This document shows positions 33,609 through 44,864 of a stretch of DNA of 64,000 nucleotides, piece by piece. The stretch is from the NCBI GenBank assembly GCA_030737835.1, contig JAUJYN010000012.1:11208729-11272728 (forward strand), read 5' to 3'. Position numbers and translations under genes: made by a program. The stretch is from Acorus gramineus (lineage: Eukaryota; Streptophyta; Magnoliopsida; Acorales; Acoraceae). Every line of letters starts with the position of its first letter. Position 1 is the first letter of the stretch. The notes below the pieces were generated by a model. That model saw only the letters and a list, made by a program, of their open reading frames with translations, did no database searches and had not been told where the DNA came from.

Positions 33609-36600
33609 ATGTTTAGGGTTGCAGCGAGGAGGCTCTCATCCTCCCTCACGTCCTCACCATGGAAGCTCAATCCGACGGCTTCCGTCTTCCTCTCCCGCAA
33701 CCCGATCGACGGTCCTCCCCCATCCTCGTCCGACGATCGCCCCACCCGATCGGTTGCCCCCTTCTCCGACGTCTTCCGTGGTTCCTACAGAGGTTAGTTT
33801 TCCACCCCCCCCCCCCTCCTCCTTGCCGATCTAGGGTTTCCTCTCGATCTTGGTCGTGTTGGTTTCGGTGTTAATTTTACGAAATCTGATGTGCGTTTGC
33901 TTTGTTTGATTCAAATTTTGTGAAAGATCGGTTCTTTGATTGGTATTTGTGGTTCGATTTGGATGTCTAGATGGTTTGGTAGTGTTGCAGAAACGGGGAG
34001 TTGATATTGACAATCCCCTTTATTATTGATAATTCACGCCTTTGCAAGATGAGATCTTGCAAGATTGGATGGGCTAACTGTCGATGAAGGGTGGTGATAT
34101 CTGTTTTTTGTTCATAAAGATATATTATATAGTGACAGATGGTGCTATTATAAGCAAAGGGAATTTGTCTTTAAAGCTTGAATTCTCTTTCTCCATCTTC
34201 TTGGATTGGAAATAGTGTGACACAGAATTCATAGTTAAAATTTCGGTAAGTAAATGCATATTTATCGTATAATTTGGCTTCTCATTATTAAGCAAGCAGA
34301 CATGGTCTCTTTCGATGTCCTATGAAGACTTTTAAAGAATTTAAAGTCTAAACTACTTCAAATAACATAAATTTGTCGGTAAATTAGCTCAAAATTGTAT
34401 TAAATTCTCAACAAGTACAGATCATAGCTTTCACTTCGTCATAGATGAGGAGGGAACGCAAACAGTAAATCTGCTGAATTCATCCCTCACCCCCTAAGAA
34501 ATGAAGTTTCTACAAAATATTAAAAGCAGAAGGCAAAGGATGTATACAACTGAATACAAGTAGAACTATAACTATGTTAGCAGTAGATAATCTGATGCTG
34601 TGGGATGGCTTCTGAGTCTCTTTGCAGCAGCTCAACCATGGTAGGGTGAAGCTCTTAAATAGTATTACTATTTCTATTCACTTCCAGAGCCCACTGCTTG
34701 ATAAACATCTTGGTAGTAGGCCTGTCAACGGGTCGCGGGTCGATCCGGACCCGACCCGATAAAAGGCATAAATACCCGACTCGAATGACCCGACAATGAA
34801 AACGGTCAGGTCTGGGTCCACCCCGACCCGATCCTATGGACCTGATTGACCCGATCCAAATATTTTGTGATTTTTTTTATTTATAAAACAACCAAACACT
34901 CATGATTCAACCAAACATTTATAACTAAATATTGAATAATCATTTAAAATTTTAAATATTTGAAATATTTTTACAACCTTTTGACTTCACGTAATATTCC
35001 AAATCGTATTCCAAATGTCCTCTCATTAAATATTAAAAAAATCAAAATAGTGAAGAACTGTTTATAATACATTACACTTTATTAAAAAGAAAAAAAATGA
35101 AGCCATTGTAGGACCTTGAGAAGTTCATCGACCTCTCTTTGTCTGGCCTAGGCTTGTTAATGGGTCGACCCGACCCGACCCGAAGGACTCGACAATCAAA
35201 CGGGTCGGGATTGTCGGGTCCTGGTCTACCCCGACTTGACCCGGACCTGACCCGTTGATAGGCCTACTTGGTAGGGAGCTTTTGGAGACACATTTTCCTT
35301 ACCTTCAACGGGATCTTGCTTCCCCACACCTCCCTGTCTTTCTGAGCCATCTCAGTGGAGACCAAAAGCGCTCTCCTCAACCACCTGTGGGTGCTATGGA
35401 CCGAAAATCCGGCACCTGGGTTAGGCAACCAGACCAGCCTATCCCTCTCTTGGGGAGGAGGGGTGACCTCCTGTAGCGTCTCCAGTAACTTCAGGTAGTC
35501 TTCCACCTTGTCATCATTCAAGTTCTGCCTCACCTGAACCTCCCAATATCCAGTCTCGCCTCGCCTCTACCAGAACTGATGAACTGCTCCGTCCCTGTTG
35601 GGAGAGAGAGCATAAATTCTAGGAAAGCTGACCGAAAGAGGGGCCTCCCCGACCCAAACGTCGTGTGTTCTTATGTTTGAGTGCACCAGCCTTTAGTATA
35701 AAACAAATCTTTTCTTTCTTTTCTTATTCAAAAAGTGTTTTCTTTCTTTTCTTTTTTTATTTGCTGCAATGCGGTGTTCTGCCACCGACATTCCATTAAA
35801 TTGGGAGAGAACTCCAAATTGTGGATTAGGGATCTGCACTAAAAGACACACAGGAAAGGGCAGAAATAAAAAACAAGGACAGATTCTAGCAAGGGGATAC
35901 AAAACATATTACCCCACTCATAGCTTACCATCCCCAGAAAGACTTACATAATCTTCCACAGTAGTGAGTAGCCCGATTTTTGATGAACCAAAAAATGGAA
36001 TCGCTAATATTCTCAAAAACACAAGCTCTCCCCTTGCTCATTTTTAGATATCCAGAGAGATCAGCACACTGAGTATACGTAACAAGTGAAGCGACTTTGG
36101 TGTAACTATAATTTGAGAAACTTCAACAATTCTTTCCTTTTTTTTTCATCTCAACTCGACATTACTAGTCTTTGAATGGTTGAAGTCATCTCTATGAATA
36201 CTACTTAGATCCTGTGAGAAATCTTTCCTGCAACAAGAATATTGCCCATTTTATTTTTTCTTGCAACCTAGTTGATGTCATATTGGGCCTTGCCTGTCAC
36301 TTGCTGGTAATATCGACCTTTACCTGTTCCTTTGCACAAGTCTTAATTTAACTCAAAATATAACTTGCAATGGTCCCTGCTGTTGAAGTTGGCTGTAGAC
36401 TTGGAGTAAGTGAACCTAAATTTTGAAAACATGGTATAGTTTGTAGCACTTTCAATTACAGGATGATATGATTATATATTTTTTCTTCTCTGAAAACACA
36501 GTAAAATGAAAATGACTTTCAGCAATCCCTTTGTCCACTTTTAATCCCATGATCTGAATGAAAAAAAATCTTCATAATATCTGAGAACTTGATTAAATGG

Positions 36601-39600
36601 ATTAAGTTTATTAGAATCCTGTCACCTTGTACCGTCCTCTTCTGGAAATTTAATCTCTAAATCCTCTTTTGAAATATTGACCCAACAATGAAGTTCATTC
36701 ACAACTCTAGTCAATGGCCCATGATGTCATAAGAGTGTAAGAGATCTTTAATCACACAGACAGACAAATAAATTGCTTCAAATATGCAAAATAATTAAAC
36801 CATGATAAGTTGCTTATATTGTTAAACCTTTTTGTAAGTTTTTTTTTTCTTCTTCTTCTTCTTCTTTTTTTTTTAAACATTAAAGTTAACCTGTTTTCAG
36901 TGTGGAGCTTTGTTCATTCTAACTAACTTCTGGTGTACGGCAACGAGTCCCTTCATAACATTTAAACCTTTTTGTAGGGTTTTTTTTCTTCTTCTTTTTT
37001 TAAACATTAAAGTTAACCTGTTTTCAGTGTGGAGCTTTGTTCATTCTAACTAACTTTTGGCGTGCGGCAACGAGTCTCTTCATAACATTTAAATGGTCAT
37101 GCTTTCAATGATGGATATTAAGCAACAGCTATGTTGTTGAAGTTTGATTTGGTTTTATTGAAATGAAGATGCTTCTTCACCTTTTGATCAAGGGGAATTT
37201 ATTGATCCTATCCCCCCCCAAAAAAAAACTATATGTCAGCTAATAGAGGCTACAAGCATAAATCTTGACCATCCAGTTCTTCTAATGCTGATCAGTGGAA
37301 GCGTATTATCAACACAAAAAAGCATGTAAATTATTTTTTGAGCTCAAATCTTGATCATCCATTCTTCTTAGTCTTCTTATTTCGTTCATGAATAATATCG
37401 ATTAGTAGAATTTTTAAATATCGGCTGTGCCAGGTAAGTTGTCCACTTTGGATTAACCATGAACCTTTTCAAATCAATATATTATATAAAATAATGAAGC
37501 ACGTAGAGTATTGCTGAGTATGAATATCAACCATCTAATCATAAAATCTTTGTTATTTCCTAGATTGATACGACCAGCTAAGATTTAGAAATTTTATGAC
37601 TGGTGAGTTAGATATGTTAGCCCCTCATGTAATGTATAAACTTTTTTTTTATATATATATTTGTAATTTCTCATATTTTGCTGTTTATTTTTTATGTTTT
37701 CCACTCACCATGATCAAGCATTTGCAAAGACAAGCTCAACCAAGTAGGAACCCACTTTGACATGCATTTCCTCGTGCTTCTCACTAGTTTAAAAGAAAGC
37801 CAGAACACCGAACAACTTTGCTGACTGAGGGTATCCTAACAATTTTGTCATTACACTTTATTGATCATTTTCTTGACTTTGTAATTATCTGAATTGTGGT
37901 TGTCATAAAATAAGAATGTATGGTCTTTGTATCAAATGGAAATTGCAAAGTTTTGGGAACACGCTATGTTGGTGCTTTTTCTTATCTCCATTGAGGCTAA
38001 GATTATATTTTTTTTGTTATCCTGAGTTGTCTGGAGTTGCATAATATTTTTTTTAGTTAGAATGTATAAAACTATTATGGTTAAGAGCTACTTAATGTTT
38101 TTATTTACACTTAATTGATCATTTTGGTCCACTGTTAATAGTTGGATTTCCAGTTGTCATTAAATAAGAATATATATGGTAATTTTTTTTTATATAAATA
38201 CAATATAGTTATATGATTCTAAGATGCAATTGCTAAGCATTGGAATAGGCAATGTTGATATTGTTTCTGTCTCTTGTGAGGTAGGATTAGCACCTGTTGC
38301 CCTGATTTGTCCGAAGTTGCAATACTTTGCCCTCTGGACCTTTGTTAATCCACCCAAAGTACAAAATGCTGATCCTCTTAATATGAAGCAATTTATTGCG
38401 GCCTGACATCATTTTCTGTGAATTTATTTGGAGTTCGTTCTTGCAAAACATTCCTATATATTAGAAGCATCGGAATGAGAATTTGTCATACACGGTAGGA
38501 ATTCATAGGGTCGGTGTGGTCATATGTGGGGCAGGTGCTTCAAAGTAGCGTGAAACAACTAATAAATAGCTCTCTTGTCCGTTTGAGTGAATCCTTGGTG
38601 ATTTTCAATGATATCCCACAAAGTGGTTCCTTTCCAGTGTGCGGCTCAACACTGCAGTGAATTGTTGAATGTGTCCTGGCTTGTTGGGTGATGGTTGAAT
38701 GCTTGATAACAAAATTCTCTGCCCTTCAGACCTAGTTATATATAACAATGTAAGAATTTTCTACTTGTATTAACTTCTGTTGTTGTTCAATTACTATCTT
38801 GTTAGAACATTTAGCTTGCATCAGTTACCCAGCATTTACCATTAATAATTGCCATTCTGGAAAGGTATGTCTGTTATTATTTTGTGCTATGTACATTATA
38901 TAGACCAGTCTATGCTCTGAATTCAACCAACCAAAATAATTCAAACATGAGTTTCCTTTAAGTTACACACAAGCTTACTCCCTTGTATTTATTGGAATGT
39001 CAATTGTCTTGTAATTAAAGAACCAAGTGTTTTTTTTCCTTTGTAATGGATAAATTATTCCAGTTTGTAAGTCATGACACATAAGTTTGTTTTTAATCCC
39101 GGAAAGCATTCGCTTTTAGTTATCTGGCACAAAATTGGTGTCGATTGCTAAAACCTTTGAACATGGCAGGCTTTGCTTCTGAGTCCCTTGTTCCTAGCCA
39201 CAACACAGGCTTGGCGGACCTTCCTGCAACAGTTGCTGCTCTGAAAAACCCCACCCCGCAGATCGTTTATGATGAACACAACCACGAGCGCTACCCCCCA
39301 GGTGACCCAAGCAAGCGAGCCTTCGCCTACTTCGTCCTCTCTGGTGGGAGGTTCGTCTATGCGTCACTCATCCGCCTGCTCATCCTCAAATTCGTCCTCA
39401 GCATGTCCGCGAGCAAGGACGTCCTCGCCCTCGCTTCCATCGAGGTCGACCTCTCCAGCATTGAGCCCGGGGCTACTGTCACCGTGAAGTGGCGCGGGAA
39501 GCCCGTGTTCATAAGGCGGAGGACCGAAGAAGACATCAACCTCGCGAACAGTGTCAATGTGGCCTCACTTCGGGACCCCCAGGACGACTCAGCTAGGGTC

Positions 39601-39810
39601 AAGAATCCGGAGTGGCTCATCGTGATTGGGGTGTGTACTCATCTTGGTTGCATTCCTTTGCCAAATGCAGGCGATTTCGGGGGATGGTTTTGCCCATGTC
39701 ACGGGTCCCACTATGACATCTCCGGGAGGATTCGGAAGGGTCCCGCCCCATATAATCTTGAAGTGCCCACTTACAGCTTCTTGGAAGAGAATAAGCTGAT
39801 GATCGGTTGA
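33609..39810 (+). CDS. UCR1: Rieske iron-sulfur subunit of complex III
   Basis: This is the [2Fe-2S] protein of mitochondrial ubiquinol-cytochrome c reductase; it passes electrons from ubiquinol to cytochrome c1. Two exons (33609-33792 and 39170-39810) give 274 residues; the junction completes a Gly codon and the intron is GT-AG. Residues 1 to about 60 are an Arg/Ser-rich mitochondrial presequence ([16 protein letters not shown]). The membrane anchor lies near 114-138 ([20 protein letters not shown]). The cluster motifs are complete: C217-T-H219-L-G-C222 and C236-P-C238-H239-G-S, with Cys217, His219, Cys236 and His239 as ligands and Cys222/Cys238 as the disulfide. The hinge and C-terminus ([25 protein letters not shown]) are standard. 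The second exon carries almost the whole protein, and its first two thirds is strongly GC-rich at third positions. The 5.4-kb intron holds a LINE remnant, a hAT-like element and a tandem duplication. The identification is secure. Confidence 0.97.
34600..35700 (-). mobile_element. LINE ORF2 remnant interrupted by a hAT-like element
   Basis: On the minus strand the part right of the hAT element reads [20 protein letters not shown] in one frame and [17 protein letters not shown], then [18 protein letters not shown] in another. These are the region between reverse transcriptase and zinc-binding domain (zf-RVT) of plant LINE ORF2. Left of the hAT element the same strand continues [14 protein letters not shown]. 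The frames are disrupted and the zinc-binding Cys/His residues are not apparent, so it is a decayed fragment in UCR1 intron 1. Borders are approximate. Confidence 0.65.
34717..35266. mobile_element. hAT-like non-autonomous element with 8-bp TSD
   Basis: The ends are inverted: TAGGCCTGTCAACGGGTC at the left and GACCCGTTGATAGGCCTA at the right (one mismatch in 18). A perfect 8-bp duplication CTTGGTAG flanks it (34709-34716 and 35267-35274), the size expected for hAT transposition. The outer 100-150 bp on both sides consists largely of GGGTC/GACCC repeats, and the core is AT-rich with no coding region. At 550 bp it is a MITE-sized deletion derivative. It sits in the LINE remnant in UCR1 intron 1. 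Confidence 0.85.
36823..37092 (+). repeat. about 135-bp tandem duplication
   Basis: Copy 1 is 36823-36962 and copy 2 is 36963-37092. Both run from TAAACCTTTTTGTA through a (CTT)n tract, AAACATTAAAGTTAACCTG, TTTTCAGTGTGGAGCTTTG, to CTTCATAACATTTAAA. The copies differ in the CTT count and a few substitutions. They lie in UCR1 intron 1. Confidence 0.9.
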
Positions 39811-42164
39811 GTTCGAGTGAGTTTTCTCTCTTTTTTCCCTTTTGTCTGCCAGTGGTTCACCTGGCTTTGATTTTTGAATAATACCTCATTGCCGTTAGGG
39901 GATTGTCTCTGATACTTGTTTTGGTGGCTTAAATTAAATAAGTCATGTATGCCATTTTGTATTTTTATTAGCATTGTTCATATGGATTGTTGTTCAATGT
40001 TGCTCATTTTATGCACAAATGATGTCAGGCAAAATCATCAATGCCAAGCAGTCTTTTATTCACTACACAGCTCGTTATTTTGATTTTGCAGGTCTATTGG
40101 ATTCACCAAGTTTAATCCTCTTTGGATAACATGGTAAAAATAAAAATAAAAATACAATCATAATTATAAATTTTCTGGTCTGTATGAGTTTCATATGTGG
40201 ATGATTGTCAACTTGTCATTGAATGGAAGATGTAATTATGTAAAGCAATTGAAGGATTTTCTTCTTTTCTTGGCGTCTCTTAATTTGGATTTTGTGGTCT
40301 GGTTGACTTGCATGTGAGGATGGATGCTTTTGAATGGCCATTCAGCCTACCAGAAATAAATGTTTTATTTTTTTCTTAAAAAATAAAGTATGCAAAGCAT
40401 TCATGATTCATGGTGGTGTTGATTGATTTCTTAGACCTTTCATGGTCCACTCAATTAGAGAAAATAAAAAATTGAATGTATTCAATCCAATTTAATTCAT
40501 TTTTTTTTGTGAATGAATGTTATATATATAACTATAAAAAAGTGACTGCATGATTGATTGTCCATAAGAATATAGTCTGTCTATTAAAATTTTTCATCAA
40601 TTGGTTTCTTGAAAAACAATGCAAAATCAATAACTTTCCAATGGGTATTTAAGTTTTGGTAAAATCCAATGGGTATATAAGTTGAGTGTGTAAAAGATAT
40701 CATGCTTTATTGCTTGGAAATTAAATGGAAGACAGTTTTAAATCGCATTTGTGAAAAGTATATCCTACCTACCTTTCAATCATTTTCTCCTTTAGTTCTC
40801 ATCAAACATAACATCACACAAACAAATATATGTATTTATTAATTGGCAAGCACAGTGTACTTTCTCATGTGAGATTGAGACCTTGGAGTTCACAAAACAC
40901 CCATCATCAGGTCAATGGACAGTTTCACGTGTAATCTAATTTCGTTAACAAGTTATGAGCACTGATGCATTCAGTAGTCTGTTTTACAGCCGCGTAGAAG
41001 TGTCCCCTAGCCACATACACACTCCATCCATCAATAGTGTATACTGTTTAATGCAATATATGCTCTACTATGTCCAGTGTATAGAAATCCTTTTTTTTTT
41101 ATTTTTCTCTCAAAAAAAGAATGTTACTGATTTATTTTGACATATGTTTTAATATATATTTTATTAGACGAGTATATATTAAGAATAATCAAAGTGATTT
41201 AATTGGAACTGCACTCGGAGCTGGATGTATCATTATCCAATAAGTTATGTACAAGTAGATATTTGTCACCCGATTTCATTACTGAATATCGAATTATAAA
41301 TTCCTAAAGAGAGGGAAGAGAGGAAGAGGGAAATATAAAGAACAATAGAGAAAAACAAAACGACCGTTCTAACCAGGCTAAGATAAAAGAGTCATCTAAC
41401 TCGAGGAATATATACTTCATTATAATTATGTAATCGTTACAAGATATATATATATATTTTTATAAAATAAAACATATGGAGACTGCACGCATGATTGTTC
41501 CTAACATTATCCATGTGTTTCACATGTTATTAATTATGTATATACTACAGGCGAAAAAGCACAAATGAGGTTTAACCGGTTAAACTATAAAATTAAATGA
41601 AATTTGATAGGCACATGGTGGTGTTGCTTGTTCCTCTTGGTTTCTTCACTATATGCTTGAAACCTAACCCGGCCGAACTGACCGGATCCAGTTCTGACGG
41701 ATCCGGTCTCCCATTAAACCCCATTTTGGTAGTAGGCATTTTTTAGGTGTGGATTCCATTATAAGGTTAATGAGATGACTAGAAAAGTGTAAAAACCCAT
41801 CATTTTAATTAGGGACATTCTTGGAAGTAATTGTAAGCTTCATTAATAAGTTTAGTATTTATTCTCATTCTTTTTCTATTAGAACACTTAGAAAATTTGT
41901 GTTTGATGTTCTCTATTCCTGTATTCATTCCTGTATCTAAGATAAAAAAATTCCTTACACAAGAATTGAATTTCTATGGAGGAATTCTCCTTCTGAACTA
42001 AAGCTATCAAATCGGCTCTCAAAATTGAGAAAATATGATGCAATTAGAATACAATCAAACTAGTGGGATTTTTAAGGTGGTTCTTTTAGTGGGTTTATCT
42101 TAAATTAGCGTGAAAAAAAATTTGCTTCTCTTCTAAACATTAGAAAAGAAATTATATATATATT
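39811..42164. other. intergenic, no gene seen
   Basis: After the UCR1 3' flank this is AT-rich and contains no supportable gene. It holds a 16-bp perfect palindrome at 41570-41585 and a TA run at about 41441-41456. Confidence 0.5.
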
Positions 42165-42169
42165 AATAT

Positions 42170-42882
42170 TATAGAGGATAAAATCCAACTCGCTTGAATA
42201 CACGTGTACTCGAATTGATATGGGTATAGAGTAGGGTCTACACTTAATTCTGGCGGTGTTCACCTTGGGGTCCAACGTGCACCGCATATCAGACCCTCCG
42301 AGGACTAGACATGTCTGAGAAGAAGGGATTCGACCACTCGAGGACTGCGCGTGTCCGAGGTGTGAAGACTTTGGCAATCCATTGACCACCTATGTTCGAG
42401 AACATGAGGCACACCGGCCACAGATGTTTGGCTCATCTAAGGAATGTCAAGATCACACACGTCCAAGTACGCTAGTAAGCCTAGCAGGGCACGACAACTA
42501 GAGCCAGGTCATCAAGTTGACTTGGTTAAAAAGGGAAGAATAAACCCACGTGGCAAACACGGATTGATCCATGTAGAAGATTTCCCCACATCAGCAAAGC
42601 GTAGTCGACACACTATCATCGGCCTATAAATAGAGGGGTATCTCATCCTCAAAAGATACGCAAGAAATCATTGCAATATCTTTGTTCTTGAAATTCCATC
42701 CAATCACATCATACTTAATCATCAAAGTCTCGTAGGCTGACACCACACCTGTGTGAGCGATGAGTAAAGACTTCGAAGATCACCACCCTGAAGTTTCTAC
42801 CACGAAGTTCTTAGATCGTAAACCCCTCAAACCAGTTTCATCTGGATTGATTTTGATTGAAAAGAACTTTTAACCCTCCACA
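42170..42882 (+). mobile_element. solo LTR of a retrotransposon
   Basis: A 713-bp block is flanked by the perfect 5-bp duplication AATAT (42165-42169 and 42883-42887). It ends TTTTAACCCTCCACA; the start TATAGAGGATAAAATC is the inverted match of this (TGTGGAGGGTTAAAAG), so the canonical TG has become TA. On the plus strand a TATA box CTATAAATAGAGGGG lies at 42624-42638, followed by a C/A-rich leader as in LTR R regions. It is rich in CpG-decay positions and has no internal domain beside it. I infer a solo LTR; the family is not identified. Confidence 0.75.
42625..42632 (+). promoter_or_regulatory. TATA box of the solo LTR
   Basis: TATAAATA lies about 260 bp before the 3' end of the LTR, in the position of a U3 promoter. 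It could still start transcripts towards 44 kb. Confidence 0.5.
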
Positions 42883-42887
42883 AATAT

Positions 42888-44864
42888 TATTATGCCATGT
42901 ATTGTATTATTTGTGATTATTTTATTTAATTTGTTAATAATTTGATTGAATATGTTATGTTGAATCATGAGAGATTATAGATTTTTTAAGTACATGTAAA
43001 GACCACTGGTAAAGATATTCTAGGCATTTAAACCAAATTTACATAAATTTCAATATGTCAACCAAACACTGGAAAATGAACCTAAATAATAATTCCTAAT
43101 GAAAAGGCACATAAATCCTGGTCTATCTCATACAGCCATCCACATTTTTATGCTTTTCAATCGCTTTCACAGACGGCACACATTTTGATTTTTTTTATAC
43201 GTAATACTTGACTAACAAAGTTTTATTTTTTCACATTCATATGAAATTAATGCACATATATAGTATAAAATGAAATGGTGGAGTATATACCATGCTAGGA
43301 GATTTCATTGACATTGGTTGAACCCTTGGAATCATATTTCAAAGACTGCCCATTTCATAGAATCTACCCATCCCTGTGAACTGACAATTTCAAAAAGATA
43401 TTCAGAAGCCTGGAATTTCCATAGATGAAGGGGACCACACTAAAGAGCAGAAAAACAAAAAATTGCATTCAACACTGGGCATAGAATTCAACAGATAAGG
43501 GTTAGCTGAGCTAAGAATCTAATGAGCCCTTACCTCGAGCACCCATATCCATTAATTGATGAATAAATGATTCTCTGTGATGGTTTTATGGTCCCTGATT
43601 GGCCCTGAAGTGTGGGGTCCAATATTCGAGGACCCGAAATTAATTATTGTTCATCATGAAAGAGAGGTACTCCTTCGAGTCATACTCCCGTTGATAGAAT
43701 AAGATTTAACTAGCAAATAAAATACTTACCAACTAAGCAAATGCAAGAGTTATTGTTTTGTCATAATTAGTTGTTGGAAATCATGAATTTGTAGATGAAA
43801 GACCGTGTTAAAATTTTTTGTAGATAAACTTTATAACCACTATAACAATTCCAGCAAATGATGAGAACAAACGACAACCATCCCCATATTTTGGATAGAA
43901 AATTTAAATTTATTGGTAAAATATGTTACCAAAAACTATATTAGATGATTACCTTGGTTACCTTGATTGTATTGTGAATTGATCTTCTTGAGGATGGTAG
44001 TGATTTCGTTAACATAGATCCATAACCTGCATTTTCATGACTTTCTACAACTTCCATACGAAGAGGATGTCAAGATATAAAGCAAGAACATAACAAGAAA
44101 GATCTAATGCTAATTTTATCTGATCTTTTGTTTCATCAAATGTACTCTCATATTAATGAGGACAAACCAACACTTCAAAGCTGCTATGTTACACATTGAT
44201 TTCTGATTTGTAAAAATTGAGCTTTCACCTGAAAAATATACAAGGCCCTGGAAATATTGCACAACGGTTAAGCTTTCTATGTCTCCATGAGATCATTGAG
44301 ACTATGAAAATTAATCTTTACTAATTACAACAAAAGCTAATCACCTTTTCAAGTCTCAATAAATTATATATGTAACTAAAGCCATAGGCTTTGCTTGTGC
44401 GATTATTCTAAAATGCTAAATGGAGCTGCAAAAGATTTTAAATATCTGCTAAAGATTTGTGTGATGTTGGCCTTCTTATGCAATTCACTTCTACCCATCA
44501 AGGCAGATAAAAAAGTAAAATTTAATACACAAAGGGTTGGAAGCAAATATACAGTTTGCAAAGAATATCACGTAATAATTTTCTATAGTGCTTACTGGTT
44601 TAGACATCAACAACATCAACTGGAGGTGACTTTGTCCAGTGGAGAGAGTTCTGAAGCAGAGATCCTGAGTATAAACTCCTTGCAGTATGGACTCTGCTGC
44701 TCAATGACCACCTCACAATGTCAGAGTCCCATTAGGGTCTCTGAATCGGGGCAGCTAATTCGACATGATTGGTTCATGTTAGTACCAGAGGAGGCCACTT
44801 TCGAAGAGACGCCTTAAAAACGGACTTGGAGAGTTCATCATTCACTCCTTGCAACACTTTCTCT
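42888..44864. other. intergenic plus WNK 3' flank
   Basis: No gene is supportable. The part next to 44865 is probably the 3' untranslated region of the WNK gene. A plus-strand open frame of 140 codons at 44395-44817 runs antisense to this and has no recognisable domain. Confidence 0.5.

Noticed and set aside
44395..44817. Plus-strand open frame of 140 codons
   Set aside because: It lies antisense to the probable 3' untranslated region of the WNK gene, has no recognisable domain, and lacks support for a promoter or splice partners.
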